Made by a program: the position numbers and the translations under genes. A stretch of 51,116 bases of DNA from the NCBI RefSeq assembly GCF_016862795.1, contig NZ_BONQ01000103.1, positions 1 through 51,116 on the forward strand, read 5' to 3'. The first letter of the stretch is position 1; each line of letters begins with the position of its first letter. The stretch comes from Dactylosporangium siamense. Lineage in GTDB: Bacteria > Actinomycetota > Actinomycetes > Mycobacteriales > Micromonosporaceae. Positions 16,372-24,096 of this stretch are shown piece by piece. Under the pieces are notes generated by a model, which was not told the origin of the DNA, did no database searches, and saw nothing but the letters and a program-made list of their open reading frames with translations.

Positions 16372-17228
16372 GACACGACACCGCCCTCGGGTTCACCGAG
16401 CTCAAAGGCCCGCTCGCACGCACGGTGCGGTTCGTGGTGTACACCGCGCTGGTCCTCGTGTTCGCCGGGCCGCTGCTCGCCCTGCTCGTCAGCGCGTTCA
16501 GCCCCGTGCACGACCCGACCAGCCTCACCCTGCTGCCGAGCCGGCTGACCCTGGACAACTTCCGCGCCGCGATCCGCCGCGACGTGCTCACGTATCTGCT
16601 CAACTCGTTCATCGTCGTCGGCGGTGGCCTGCTGCTGCAGGTGCTGGTCAGCGTGTCCGCCGCCTACGCCCTGGCCCGCAAGCAGTTCCCCGGCGCCCGG
16701 CTGGTGTTCCTGCTGATCCTGTCCACGATGATGCTGCCCGAGGAGATCCTCGCGATCCCGCTGTCGCTGGTCCTGGCCGACGTCCCGGTCGTCCACGTCA
16801 ACCTCGTCGGCTCGCTCGTCGGCATGATCGTCCCGGTCGGCGCCTGGGCGTTCTCGATCCTGGTCATGTCGGAGTTCATGCGCGAGATCCCGATGGAGCT
16901 GGAGGAGGCCGCCCGCCTCGACGGCGCCGGCGACCTGCGCATCTTCTGGTCCGTGGTGCTGCCGCTGTGCCGGCCGGCGCTCGGCGTCATCGGCATCTTC
17001 GGCTTCACGATGATCTGGGACCAGTACATGCTGCCGCTGCTCGTCGCGCAGGACGCCGCCCAGTTCACCCTCCCGCTCGCGCTCCGCAGCCTGCGCAGCG
17101 ACGAGCAGGTCGGCGTCGGGGTCCTGCTCGCCGCGTCGCTGCTGGCCCTGCTGCCGTCGGTGCTCGCGTTCCTGGCGTTCCAGCGCCAGTTCATGCGCGG
17201 ACTCACGTCGGGCGCCGTCAAAGGATGA
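16368..17228 (+). CDS. ABC transporter permease, MalG type
   Basis: A 286-residue permease with six hydrophobic segments and the EAA loop MELEEAARLDGAGDLRIFWSVVLPLCRPAL. The C-terminus FMRGLTSGAVKG is typical of MalG-like subunits. The ATG start overlaps the upstream stop as ATGA. No ATP-binding subunit follows; a shared MsiK-like ATPase elsewhere in the genome is expected, as in other actinomycete sugar importers. Confidence 0.87.
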   Translation: MRHDTALGFTELKGPLARTVRFVVYTALVLVFAGPLLALLVSAFSPVHDPTSLTLLPSRLTLDNFRAAIRRDVLTYLLNSFIVVGGGLLLQVLVSVSAAYALARKQFPGARLVFLLILSTMMLPEEILAIPLSLVLADVPVVHVNLVGSLVGMIVPVGAWAFSILVMSEFMREIPMELEEAARLDGAGDLRIFWSVVLPLCRPALGVIGIFGFTMIWDQYMLPLLVAQDAAQFTLPLALRSLRSDEQVGVGVLLAASLLALLPSVLAFLAFQRQFMRGLTSGAVKG

Positions 17229-17235
17229 GTCGTCA

Positions 17236-18186
17236 ATGTCGAAAGGACCCGTGCTGATGCACCTCCAAGGCCTGCTGTCGTTTCCGCTGACCCCGTTCAC
17301 CGAGGACGGCAAGGTGAACCTCGCCGTGTTCGCCGAGCACGTCGAGCAGCAGGTGGCCGCCGGCCCGAGCGCCCTCTTCGTCGCCTGCGGCACCGGCGAG
17401 TTCACCAGCCTGTCCCCGCAGGAGTACCGCGACGTCGTGACCACCGCCGCGCAGGTCGCCGCCGGCCGGGTGCCGGTGTTCGCCGGCACCGGCGGCGGCG
17501 CGCAGATGGCCCGCGACTTCGCCGCCGCGGCCGCCGAGTCCGGCGCCGACGGGCTGCTGCTCCTGCCGCCGTACCTGGTGAGCTCCACGCCGGCGGGGCT
17601 GGTGGAGCACGTCCGGTTCGTGGCCGAGAGCACCCCGCTGCCGATCACCGTCTACCAGCGGGCCAACGCGGTGCTCGACCAGGCCGCCGCGGTCGCGCTG
17701 CTCGACCTGCCGACGGTCGCCGGGATCAAGGACGGCCGGGGCGACGTCAGCGCGATGCTCGGCCTGGTCACCGCGATCCGGACCAGCGGCCACCCGCGGG
17801 CCGCCTCGTTCGGGTTCCTCAACGGGCTGCCGACCGCGGAGCTGTCCGTGCAGGCGTACCGCTCGATCGGCGTGGAGAGCTACTCCTCGGCCGTGCTGTG
17901 CTTCGCCCCGGACATCGCCACCGCCTTCTACGAGGCGGTCCGCGCCGGCGACGCGAACGCCGTGCAGACTCTGCTCGCCGCGTTCTACCTGCCGTTCGTG
18001 GCGCTGCGCGACCAGGTGCCCGGCTACGCCGTGGCGCTGGTCAAGGCCGGCGCGCGGCTCGCAGGCCTGGACATGGGTCCGGTCCGGCCGCCGCTGGTGG
18101 ACGCCAGCGCGGCCCACGTGGAGCGGCTCGCCGAGATCCTCGCCGCGGGCCGGTCGGCGCTGCGGGACCTGCGGGCGGCGGCGTGA
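17236..18186 (+). CDS. kdgD: 5-dehydro-4-deoxyglucarate dehydratase
   Basis: A 316-residue class I aldolase-fold enzyme of the DapA superfamily. It opens with LQGLLSFPLTPFTEDGKVN, then ACGTGEFTSLSPQEY, FAGTGGGAQ and GADGLLLLPPYL, which are features of 5-keto-4-deoxyglucarate dehydratases. Tyr-140 (ITVYQRAN) and the Schiff-base Lys-165 (AGIKDGRGD) are present. It dehydrates and decarboxylates 5-keto-4-deoxyglucarate to 2-oxoglutarate semialdehyde. AAAGGA stands before both the ATG at 17236 and an in-frame ATG at 17257, so the start may be seven codons later. The gene is 7 bases after the permease. Confidence 0.86.
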   Translation: MSKGPVLMHLQGLLSFPLTPFTEDGKVNLAVFAEHVEQQVAAGPSALFVACGTGEFTSLSPQEYRDVVTTAAQVAAGRVPVFAGTGGGAQMARDFAAAAAESGADGLLLLPPYLVSSTPAGLVEHVRFVAESTPLPITVYQRANAVLDQAAAVALLDLPTVAGIKDGRGDVSAMLGLVTAIRTSGHPRAASFGFLNGLPTAELSVQAYRSIGVESYSSAVLCFAPDIATAFYEAVRAGDANAVQTLLAAFYLPFVALRDQVPGYAVALVKAGARLAGLDMGPVRPPLVDASAAHVERLAEILAAGRSALRDLRAAA

Positions 18187-19406
18187 GGATCGTCGCGGCG
18201 GTGGTGACGCCGGTCGCGTTCCCGGATCCGCCGCTGCTCAACTCCGCCGGCGTGCACGAGCCGTGGGCGCTGCGCACGATCGTCGAGCTCGACTGCGGCG
18301 ACGGGCTCGTCGGCCTGGGGGAGACGTTCGGCGACGCGCCGCACCTGGACCGGGTCCGCCGGGCCGCGGCCGCCCTGGTCGGCACCGACCCGTTCGACCT
18401 CGCCGCGGTGCGCCGCGCGGTCGCGGGCGATCACACCCCACGCGCCGACGGCCAGGACCCGGTGGCGAGGGTGTTCGCGCCGTTCGAGGTCGCGTGCCTG
18501 GACGTCCAGGCCCGCGCCGCCGGGCAGCCGGTGCACGCCCTGCTCGGCGGGAAGGTCCGCGACCGGGTCGCGTTCTGCGCCTACCTGTTCTACAAGTGGG
18601 CCGCGCATCCCGGCGGCGACCCGGACGGCTTCGGGGCGGCGCTCGACCCGGACGGGCTCGTCGCGCAGGCGCGGCTGCTCGTGGACCGGCACGGCTTCGG
18701 CTCCATCAAGCTCAAGGGCGGCGTGTTCGAGCCCGCCGCCGAGGTCGAGGCGATCCAGGCGCTGCGGGCCGCGTTCCCCGACCACCCGCTGCGCCTCGAC
18801 CCGAACTGCGCCTGGACCACCGGCACGTCGGCGAAGGTCGCCGCGGCCACCGCGGAGCTCCTGGAGTATCTGGAGGACCCGACGCCCGGCATCGAGGGCA
18901 TGGCCGAGGTCGCCCGCGCCGCACGGATGCCCCTCGCCACCAACATGTGCGTCGTGCGGACCGGGCACCTGCGGCCGGCGTTCACGCAGGGCGCGGTCGG
19001 CGTGGTCCTCGCCGACCACCACTACTGGGGCGGGCTGCGCGCCTGCGCCGACCTGGCCGCGGTGTGCCGGGCCTGGGGCGTCGGCGTGTCCATGCACTCC
19101 AACAGCCACCTCGGCATCAGCCTCGCCGCCATGGCCCAGCTCGGCGCGGCCCTGCCGGAGCTCACCTACGCCGCCGACACCCACACCCCGTGGCAGGACG
19201 GCGTCGACGTGGTCACCGAACCACTGTCCATCGTGGACGGCGCGGTCACGGTGCCGGACACGCCGGGGCTGGGCGTGACCCTCGACCGGGACCGGCTCGG
19301 GCGGCTGCACGAGCAGTACGAGCGCTGCGGGATCCGGGTCCGCGACGACACCGCCTACATGCGCACCGTCGATCCGTCGTTCCGGAAGCTGCGGCCGCGA
19401 TGGTGA
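18183..19406 (+). CDS. gudD: glucarate dehydratase (enolase superfamily)
   Basis: A 407-residue mandelate-racemase/enolase superfamily dehydratase. Catalytic landmarks of the glucarate dehydratase group are visible: K176-L-K178 (IKLKGG), metal ligands around D206 (LRLDPNCAW), E231 (YLEDPTPG) and D278 (VVLADHHYWGG), and H305 with N307 in VGVSMHSNSHLGISLAAMAQLG. It converts D-glucarate (or a related aldarate) to 5-keto-4-deoxyglucarate, the substrate of the preceding gene product. The GTG start overlaps the upstream stop as GTGA. Galactarate specificity cannot be excluded. Confidence 0.86.
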   Translation: MRIVAAVVTPVAFPDPPLLNSAGVHEPWALRTIVELDCGDGLVGLGETFGDAPHLDRVRRAAAALVGTDPFDLAAVRRAVAGDHTPRADGQDPVARVFAPFEVACLDVQARAAGQPVHALLGGKVRDRVAFCAYLFYKWAAHPGGDPDGFGAALDPDGLVAQARLLVDRHGFGSIKLKGGVFEPAAEVEAIQALRAAFPDHPLRLDPNCAWTTGTSAKVAAATAELLEYLEDPTPGIEGMAEVARAARMPLATNMCVVRTGHLRPAFTQGAVGVVLADHHYWGGLRACADLAAVCRAWGVGVSMHSNSHLGISLAAMAQLGAALPELTYAADTHTPWQDGVDVVTEPLSIVDGAVTVPDTPGLGVTLDRDRLGRLHEQYERCGIRVRDDTAYMRTVDPSFRKLRPRW

Positions 19407-20701
19407 CCCTGACCGGCCACGCCTACTGCTGGGACGTGCTCGGCGACCCGGCCTTTCCCGACCGGGCCGCCGGACTCGGCCTCGACACCGTCGCCCTCGC
19501 CGCGGCCTATCACAGTGTCCGCGCCGCCACCCCGCTGCACCCGCGGCACCGGATCGTCGAGGCGGCGCACTCGGCGCTGTACCGGCCGGTGCGGGACGCC
19601 GCATGGCGCGGCCGGCGGCTCACTCCGCTCGCACCCGGCTTCCTCGACGCGCCGGATCCGGTGGGCGCCGCCGCCGCGGCCCTGCGCTCCCGTGGCCTCG
19701 GGGTGACGGCATGGGTGGTCCTGACGCACAACACCCGGCTCGGCAGCGCGTTTCCGGACGTGGCGGTCGTCAACTGCTTCGGCGACCGGTACCCGTATGC
19801 GCTGTGTCCATCGTGGACGGAGGTGCGCGACTACGCGGCGCTGCTCACCGCAGAGGCGGTCCGGGACGTCGCGCTGGACGGGGTGTCGCTCGAGTCGTGC
19901 GGGCAGATGGGGGTCGCGCACGCGGGCCACCACGACAAGACCGCCGGCACCTGGGATCCGGATGAACAGCGGCGGCTGTCGGTCTGCTGCTGTCCCGCGT
20001 GCCGGCGCGCGTGGGCGGCCGAGGGCGCCGACCCTGACCGGATCGCCGACCAGCTCCGGCATGGGCCGTTGCGGCCCGACGACGCGGCGGTCGTCCTCGG
20101 CGTCCGGCTGCGGGCCGCCGCCGCGATGCGGGAGCAGTGCACCGCCGCCGCGGGCGGCCTCCCGGTGCTGCTGCACGCCTCGCCGGACCCGTGGGCCACC
20201 GGTCCTTCCCCCGGACACGCCGTCACGGGCCGGCTGCTGCTGAACGCCTGGGCCGGCCTGCCCGCCAGGTTCGCGGACACCGCGGCGACCGCGACGGTCC
20301 ACGCCTACGTGACCGCGCTGGCCGACCTCGACCTGCCGGCGCACGTCCGGGCCCTGGTCGCGGCCGGCGCGGCCGGCATCAACCTGTATCACCTCGGGCT
20401 CGCCTCCGAGACCGTCTGGCGGACCCTGCACACCACCGCCGAGACGCTGGTCTCCCGCGACGCATCTCGGAGCCCGCATGCCTCTGCCGAGACGCTTGCC
20501 TCCCGCGACGCGCCTGGGAGCCCGCACGTTACCGCCGAGACGCTTGCCTCCCGCGACGCGCCTGGGAGCCCGCACGCCTCTGCCGAGACGCCGGTTTCTC
20601 GCGACGCGCCTCGGAGCCCGCACGCCTCTGCCGAGACGCCGGCCTCTCGCGACGCGCCTCGGAGCCCGTACACCTTTGCCGAGACGCTGGAGAAGCCGTG
20701 A
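19400..20701 (+). CDS. unrecognised TIM-barrel-like protein with C-terminal repeat tail
   Basis: A 433-residue cytosolic protein without signal peptide, translationally coupled on both sides (7-base overlap with gudD, GTGA with the aldehyde dehydrogenase). The body (1-346) resembles a (beta/alpha)8 hydrolase-like barrel: GLDTVALAAAYHSVR, GLGVTAWVVLTHNTRLGSAFPD, NCFGDRYPYALCPSWTEVRDYA, DGVSLESCGQMGVAHAGHHDK (candidate catalytic Glu/His), a cysteine cluster SVCCCPACRRAW that may bind metal, and GAAGINLYHLGL. The tail (347-433) is five 16-residue repeats of the type AETLASRDAPGSPHAS followed by AETLEKP. Function is unknown; its place suggests a step on uronate, aldarolactone or an oligouronide (inference). 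Confidence 0.75.
   Translation: MVTLTGHAYCWDVLGDPAFPDRAAGLGLDTVALAAAYHSVRAATPLHPRHRIVEAAHSALYRPVRDAAWRGRRLTPLAPGFLDAPDPVGAAAAALRSRGLGVTAWVVLTHNTRLGSAFPDVAVVNCFGDRYPYALCPSWTEVRDYAALLTAEAVRDVALDGVSLESCGQMGVAHAGHHDKTAGTWDPDEQRRLSVCCCPACRRAWAAEGADPDRIADQLRHGPLRPDDAAVVLGVRLRAAAAMREQCTAAAGGLPVLLHASPDPWATGPSPGHAVTGRLLLNAWAGLPARFADTAATATVHAYVTALADLDLPAHVRALVAAGAAGINLYHLGLASETVWRTLHTTAETLVSRDASRSPHASAETLASRDAPGSPHVTAETLASRDAPGSPHASAETPVSRDAPRSPHASAETPASRDAPRSPYTFAETLEKP
20438..20692 (+). repeat. five-copy 48-bp in-frame tandem repeat
   Basis: Five consecutive 48-base units beginning GCCGAGACGCYKGYCTCYCG, plus a partial sixth unit that supplies the native-looking end of the upstream protein. Each unit adds 16 residues without changing frame, and most of the six frames stay open through it. 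Copies 2 and 3 are nearly identical, as are copies 4 and 5, which indicates recent slippage or unequal exchange. Confidence 0.93.
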
Positions 20702-21984
20702 GCAACACCTGGGACGCTGACCGCCGCCGCGCCGCGCTGCACGCCCTCGCCGACGCCCTGACCGGCGCCCGCGACCGGATCCTGCCGGTCGCCGCCGCCG
20801 AGACCGGCCTCGCCGAGGCGCGGCTCACCGCCGAACTGGAGCGGACCACCGGCCAGCTCCGGCTGCTCGCCGACCGCATCGCCACCGCCGGCGCCGCGGT
20901 CGTCGCGCCCGCCGCCGCGGCCGGCGGCGCCGACGTCGTGCTGGTCCGCGTGCCGATCGGGCCGGTCGCGGTGTTCGCCGCGTCGAACTTCCCCCTCGCC
21001 TTCGGGGTGCTCGGCGGCGACACCGCCGCCGCCCTCGCGGCCGGCTGCCCCGTCGTCGTCAAGGCACACCCGGCCCAGCCGCGCACCGCCGACCTGCTCG
21101 CCGGCCTCGCCGCCGCGGTCCTGCCCGAGGGCGTGTTCCGGCTCGTCCACGGCGGCGTCGACGCCTCCCTCGCGCTGGTGCGCGATCCGGCGATCCGTGC
21201 GGTCGCCTTCACCGGCTCGCCGACCGGCGGGCGGGCGCTCATGGACGCCGCCGCCGCCCGCCCCGACCCGATCCCCGTGTTCGCGGAGATGGGCTCGCTG
21301 AACCCGGTCTTCGTCCTGCCGTCGGCGCTGCCGGACCCCAGATGGCCGGACGCGCTCGCCGCCGCGGTCACCGGCTCGGCCGGGCAGCTGTGCACCAAAC
21401 CCGGGCTCGTCGTCGTGCCGCCCACCGCCGACGGCTTCGTCGCGGCGTTCGGCGCCTCGGTCGCCGCGGCCGGCCCGTTCGACCGGATGCTGACCGCCGC
21501 GATGGCCGACGCCCACGCGCGGTGGCTGACCCGCGCGGCCGGCCTCGGCGTGGTGACCGGCGGGGCGTCACCCCGGCACGCGTTCACCGTCGAGGTCGGC
21601 GCGCTCGCCGGTGAACTGCTCGAAGAGCACTTCGGTCCGGCGGCCGTCGTCGTGCGTACCCCCGCGGAACGCTATGGCGAGATCGCCGCCGCCCTGCCCG
21701 GTTCGCTCACCGCGACCGTCCTCGCCGCACCCGATGACGAGCTGCTGCCCGGGTTGCTGGCCGACCTGGTGCCGCTCGCCGGCCGGATCGTCCTCAACGG
21801 CGTGCCGACCGGCGTGGCCGTCTGCGACGCGACGCACCACGGCGGGCCGTGGCCGGCGACCTCGAACCCGCTGCACACCTCGGTCGGCACCCGCGCCGTC
21901 GACCGCTTCCTGCGCCCCGTCGCCCTGCAGGGCTTCCCACCCGAACTGGCGGCCGCCGGTCAGGTATCCAGGACGTTCATGTAG
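20698..21984 (+). CDS. aldehyde dehydrogenase, probable 2-oxoglutarate-semialdehyde dehydrogenase
   Basis: A 428-residue NAD(P)-dependent aldehyde dehydrogenase. Cofactor-loop and catalytic elements are intact: VFAASNFPLAFGVLGGDTAAALAAGCPVVVKAHPAQPRT, FTGSPTGGRAL, general base E197 (FAEMGSLNPVF) and nucleophile C232 (GSAGQLCTKPG). FAEMGSxNPVF and QLCTKPG are typical of the NADP-dependent 2-oxoglutarate-semialdehyde group, which completes uronate oxidation to 2-oxoglutarate. It is shorter than usual (about 480-520), mainly at the N-terminus. The GTG start overlaps the preceding stop as GTGA. Its last codons overlap a decayed antisense gene fragment. Confidence 0.84.
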   Translation: MSNTWDADRRRAALHALADALTGARDRILPVAAAETGLAEARLTAELERTTGQLRLLADRIATAGAAVVAPAAAAGGADVVLVRVPIGPVAVFAASNFPLAFGVLGGDTAAALAAGCPVVVKAHPAQPRTADLLAGLAAAVLPEGVFRLVHGGVDASLALVRDPAIRAVAFTGSPTGGRALMDAAAARPDPIPVFAEMGSLNPVFVLPSALPDPRWPDALAAAVTGSAGQLCTKPGLVVVPPTADGFVAAFGASVAAAGPFDRMLTAAMADAHARWLTRAAGLGVVTGGASPRHAFTVEVGALAGELLEEHFGPAAVVVRTPAERYGEIAAALPGSLTATVLAAPDDELLPGLLADLVPLAGRIVLNGVPTGVAVCDATHHGGPWPATSNPLHTSVGTRAVDRFLRPVALQGFPPELAAAGQVSRTFM

Positions 21985-22055
21985 ACCGCGTTCAGGATCT
22001 TCCATCCGTCCGCGGTCCTGATGAGGTGCAGCTACACGGCGGCCGTGTCGTCCAT
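21960..22055 (-). pseudogene. decayed C-terminal fragment of an NTF2-like (SnoaL-type) protein
   Basis: Minus-strand translation reads MDDTAAV, a TAG stop (22034-22032), then LHLIRTADGWKILNAVYMNVLDT and a TGA. The second part is a near-perfect example of the last strand pair of nuclear-transport-factor-2-like proteins (xLHLxRTADGWKIxN). Upstream coding sequence is missing because the ankyrin gene ends at 22069, so this is a truncated and stopped remnant. Confidence 0.6.
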
Positions 22056-22068
22056 GCCCGTTCGTCCT

Positions 22069-23046
22069 TCAGGGTTTCGTCGTCACCGTGGGTTTCACGG
22101 ATCGCACCGGCACGGTGCCGGCGCACAGCGCGCGGATCCGGGCGAGCAGGGCGACGACCAGCGGTGCCGTCCCGAAGTCCCACGATCCGCCGTCCCAGTA
22201 GTGGGAGCGCTGCTGGAAGAACAGGCACGCCCGCAGCACGTCGACGTCGCCGGGGAGCTCGCCGGTGCGCTCCCAGTGGCGCTGGACCGGGACCGCCAGC
22301 TCGGACAGTCCCGCCGACCCGCCGTGCAGGTCGTAGCCGTTGTACGTGTGCGCGAACGTCACCAGTTCCGGGAAGCCGGCGTGCTCGTCGGGGACGCGTA
22401 CCGCCGCCGCATCGGCAACCGCGTGCAACCGCACCTCCCGCGCGGTGACCTCGTGTCGCTCGGCGAACACGTCGACGAACAGCCTGGTGCCGGGCCCGTC
22501 GGGTTCGAGCCGGAGCTCGAAGCGGCCGTGCAGCCCCGGCACCGGGAACACCATCCGCGGCTCGTCGAGCTCCAGCAGCACGTCGAGCTCCGGCAGCCGC
22601 AGCGCGTGCTCGTCGACCAGGTGTCCCGCCCGGGCCCGGATGACGGCGTGGAGATACACCTGGATGCGGCGCAGCGTCTCGGCCGGCACGTCGGCCCGCC
22701 GGGGTGGCTCGAGAGCGCCGAGCAGGTGCGCGTGGTTGCCGCGCCGGGCCAGGTCGACGGGGCGCTCACCGGCGGCGGTGCGCAACCCGAGCCAGGCGCC
22801 GAGCCCGACGAGCCGCTCGACGACCTCCAGGGCCGCGCCCGCGTGCGCCGCCTGGTGCAGCGGCGCGAACCACGAGGTGCCACCGGGACGGACCGAGTTG
22901 ACCAGGCCCGGCTCGGCGTCGAGGACCGCGAACACCGCTGGCCAGTCGTACCGTTTCGCGCAGTCGGCCAGCCGCTGCCGCACCAGCACCTGCGGCGACG
23001 TCGGCGACGTCACCCGGGTCGTGCCGTCCCACCTCTGCTCGGCCAT
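22069..23046 (-). CDS. ankyrin-repeat-containing protein
   Basis: A 325-residue cytosolic protein. Residues about 20-115 form ankyrin-like repeats (DWPAVFAVLDAEPGLVNSVRPGGTSWFAPLHQAAHAGAALEVVERLVGLGAWLGLRTAAGERPVDLARRGNHAHLLGAL). The C-terminal two thirds contains LFVDVFAERHEVTAREVRLHAV and FAHTYNGYDLHGG and has no named domain that I recognise. The ATG at 23046 (MAEQRWDG) is preferred to a start 29 codons upstream. The function is probably protein binding; the partner is unknown. Confidence 0.68.
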   Translation of the reverse strand: MAEQRWDGTTRVTSPTSPQVLVRQRLADCAKRYDWPAVFAVLDAEPGLVNSVRPGGTSWFAPLHQAAHAGAALEVVERLVGLGAWLGLRTAAGERPVDLARRGNHAHLLGALEPPRRADVPAETLRRIQVYLHAVIRARAGHLVDEHALRLPELDVLLELDEPRMVFPVPGLHGRFELRLEPDGPGTRLFVDVFAERHEVTAREVRLHAVADAAAVRVPDEHAGFPELVTFAHTYNGYDLHGGSAGLSELAVPVQRHWERTGELPGDVDVLRACLFFQQRSHYWDGGSWDFGTAPLVVALLARIRALCAGTVPVRSVKPTVTTKP

Positions 23047-23220
23047 TGACGCATCATGCCGCACCCGCCGGCTCCGGTCGCCCGTCGCTGGCCCGCTCGC
23101 CGACACCGGCACGACCATCAACGACGACCCCACCGCCGGTTCCTGCTCGTGGCGGTGCTTCCGGGAGCGCCCTGAAAAGTGTTATCCGGCCGGTGGGTTC
23201 CCGGTCTGTAGCACCCGAAG

Positions 23221-23239
23221 GGCCGCCCGGTGGGCGGCC
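23221..23239. repeat. GGCCGCCC-GGT-GGGCGGCC hairpin
   Basis: A perfect 8-base-arm inverted repeat 30 bases before the sigma-factor-like gene, within a 223-base intergenic region that otherwise shows no clear feature. It could be a regulatory site or a 5' leader hairpin. Confidence 0.45.
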
Positions 23240-23269
23240 GTGCCGAGGTGCGAGCGCGGGGAGCGGGCA

Positions 23270-24094
23270 GTGAGTGCACCGGAACGACGGGATGACGAGC
23301 TCGTGGCGGCGGTCCGCGCCGGCGAGCGGGGCGCGATGCGTGCGCTGGCCGCGCGCTATCTGCCGCTGGTGTACACGGTGGTGGGCCGGGCCGCGGAGCC
23401 TGGCCTGGACGTCGACGGCATCGTCCGGGAGACCATGGCCGGACTGGTGGCCGGGGTTCCGACGCTGCGTGAGCCGACGCGGCTGCGCGCCTGGGTGGTC
23501 ACGATCGCCGTGCGGCACCTCGCCGACGCCCGCCGGCAGCGGCCGACCCCGGGGGACCGGCGCACCGACCCGGCCGCCGTCGGTGGGCTCGTCCTGCTGC
23601 GGCAGGCGCTGACCCGCGAGCAGCGGGAGGTGGCGGAGGCGACCCGGTGGCTGGATCCGCCGTACCGGGACCTGTTGTCGCTGTGGTGGCTGGAGGTCGG
23701 CGGGCACCTGAGCCGGTTCGACGTGGCCGCCGCGGTCGCGCTGCCGGTGCCGCACGTGGCGGTCCGCGTGCAGCGCATGCGCGAACAGCTGGACACGGCC
23801 CGGCGGGTGGTCGGTGTGCTGCGCGGCCGCCCGGCCTGCGACGACCTGCCGGCACTGGTGGCGGGCTGGGATGGGCAGCCGGATCCGTTGTGGCGCAAGC
23901 GGATCGGCCGGCACCTGCGCGGCTGCCACGGCTGCGCGGAGCGGGTCGGCGGCCGGCTGGTCCCACCGGAGCGCCTGCTCGCGGGCCTGCCGCCGCTCGT
24001 CCCGCCGGACCTGGCCGCGGCGCACGGCGCGCCGGGCGCCACCACCGCTGTTCCCCAGGCGCCGGCCACCTCGAGGTGGCCGGCGACCGGGTGA
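23270..24094 (+). CDS. ECF-type sigma factor with C-terminal zinc-finger-like motif
   Basis: A 274-residue protein. Region 2 is recognisable at RDDELVAAVRAGERGAMRALAARYLPLVYTVVGRA and the RLRAWVVTIAVRHLADARRQ helix, and region 4 at DPPYRDLLSLWWLEVGGHLSRFDVAAAVALPVPHVAVRVQRMREQL. After region 4 comes HLRGCHGCAERVGGRLVP, an HxxxCxxC element like the zinc-binding anti-sigma finger, fused in cis here. This may be self-inhibiting or redox sensing (inference). No transmembrane segment follows, unlike some longer actinomycete relatives. GTG start with GGGGAGCGG upstream. Confidence 0.75.
   Translation: MSAPERRDDELVAAVRAGERGAMRALAARYLPLVYTVVGRAAEPGLDVDGIVRETMAGLVAGVPTLREPTRLRAWVVTIAVRHLADARRQRPTPGDRRTDPAAVGGLVLLRQALTREQREVAEATRWLDPPYRDLLSLWWLEVGGHLSRFDVAAAVALPVPHVAVRVQRMREQLDTARRVVGVLRGRPACDDLPALVAGWDGQPDPLWRKRIGRHLRGCHGCAERVGGRLVPPERLLAGLPPLVPPDLAAAHGAPGATTAVPQAPATSRWPATG
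24060..24085. terminator. palindromic hairpin at the end of the sigma-factor gene
   Basis: An 11-base stem (arm CGCCGGCCACC) with loop TCGA, entirely within the last codons of the sigma gene. The convergent LacI gene ends only two bases after the sigma stop, so the terminator appears to have been placed inside coding sequence. Confidence 0.55.
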
Positions 24095-24096
24095 GA

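Noticed and set aside
20438-20692. CRISPR-like array
   Set aside because: The units are contiguous 48-bp coding repeats with no unique spacers and no cas genes nearby.
23047-23269. Small ORFs in the region before the sigma-factor gene
   Set aside because: None has a ribosome-binding site or protein-like composition; only the GGCCGCCC hairpin stands out.
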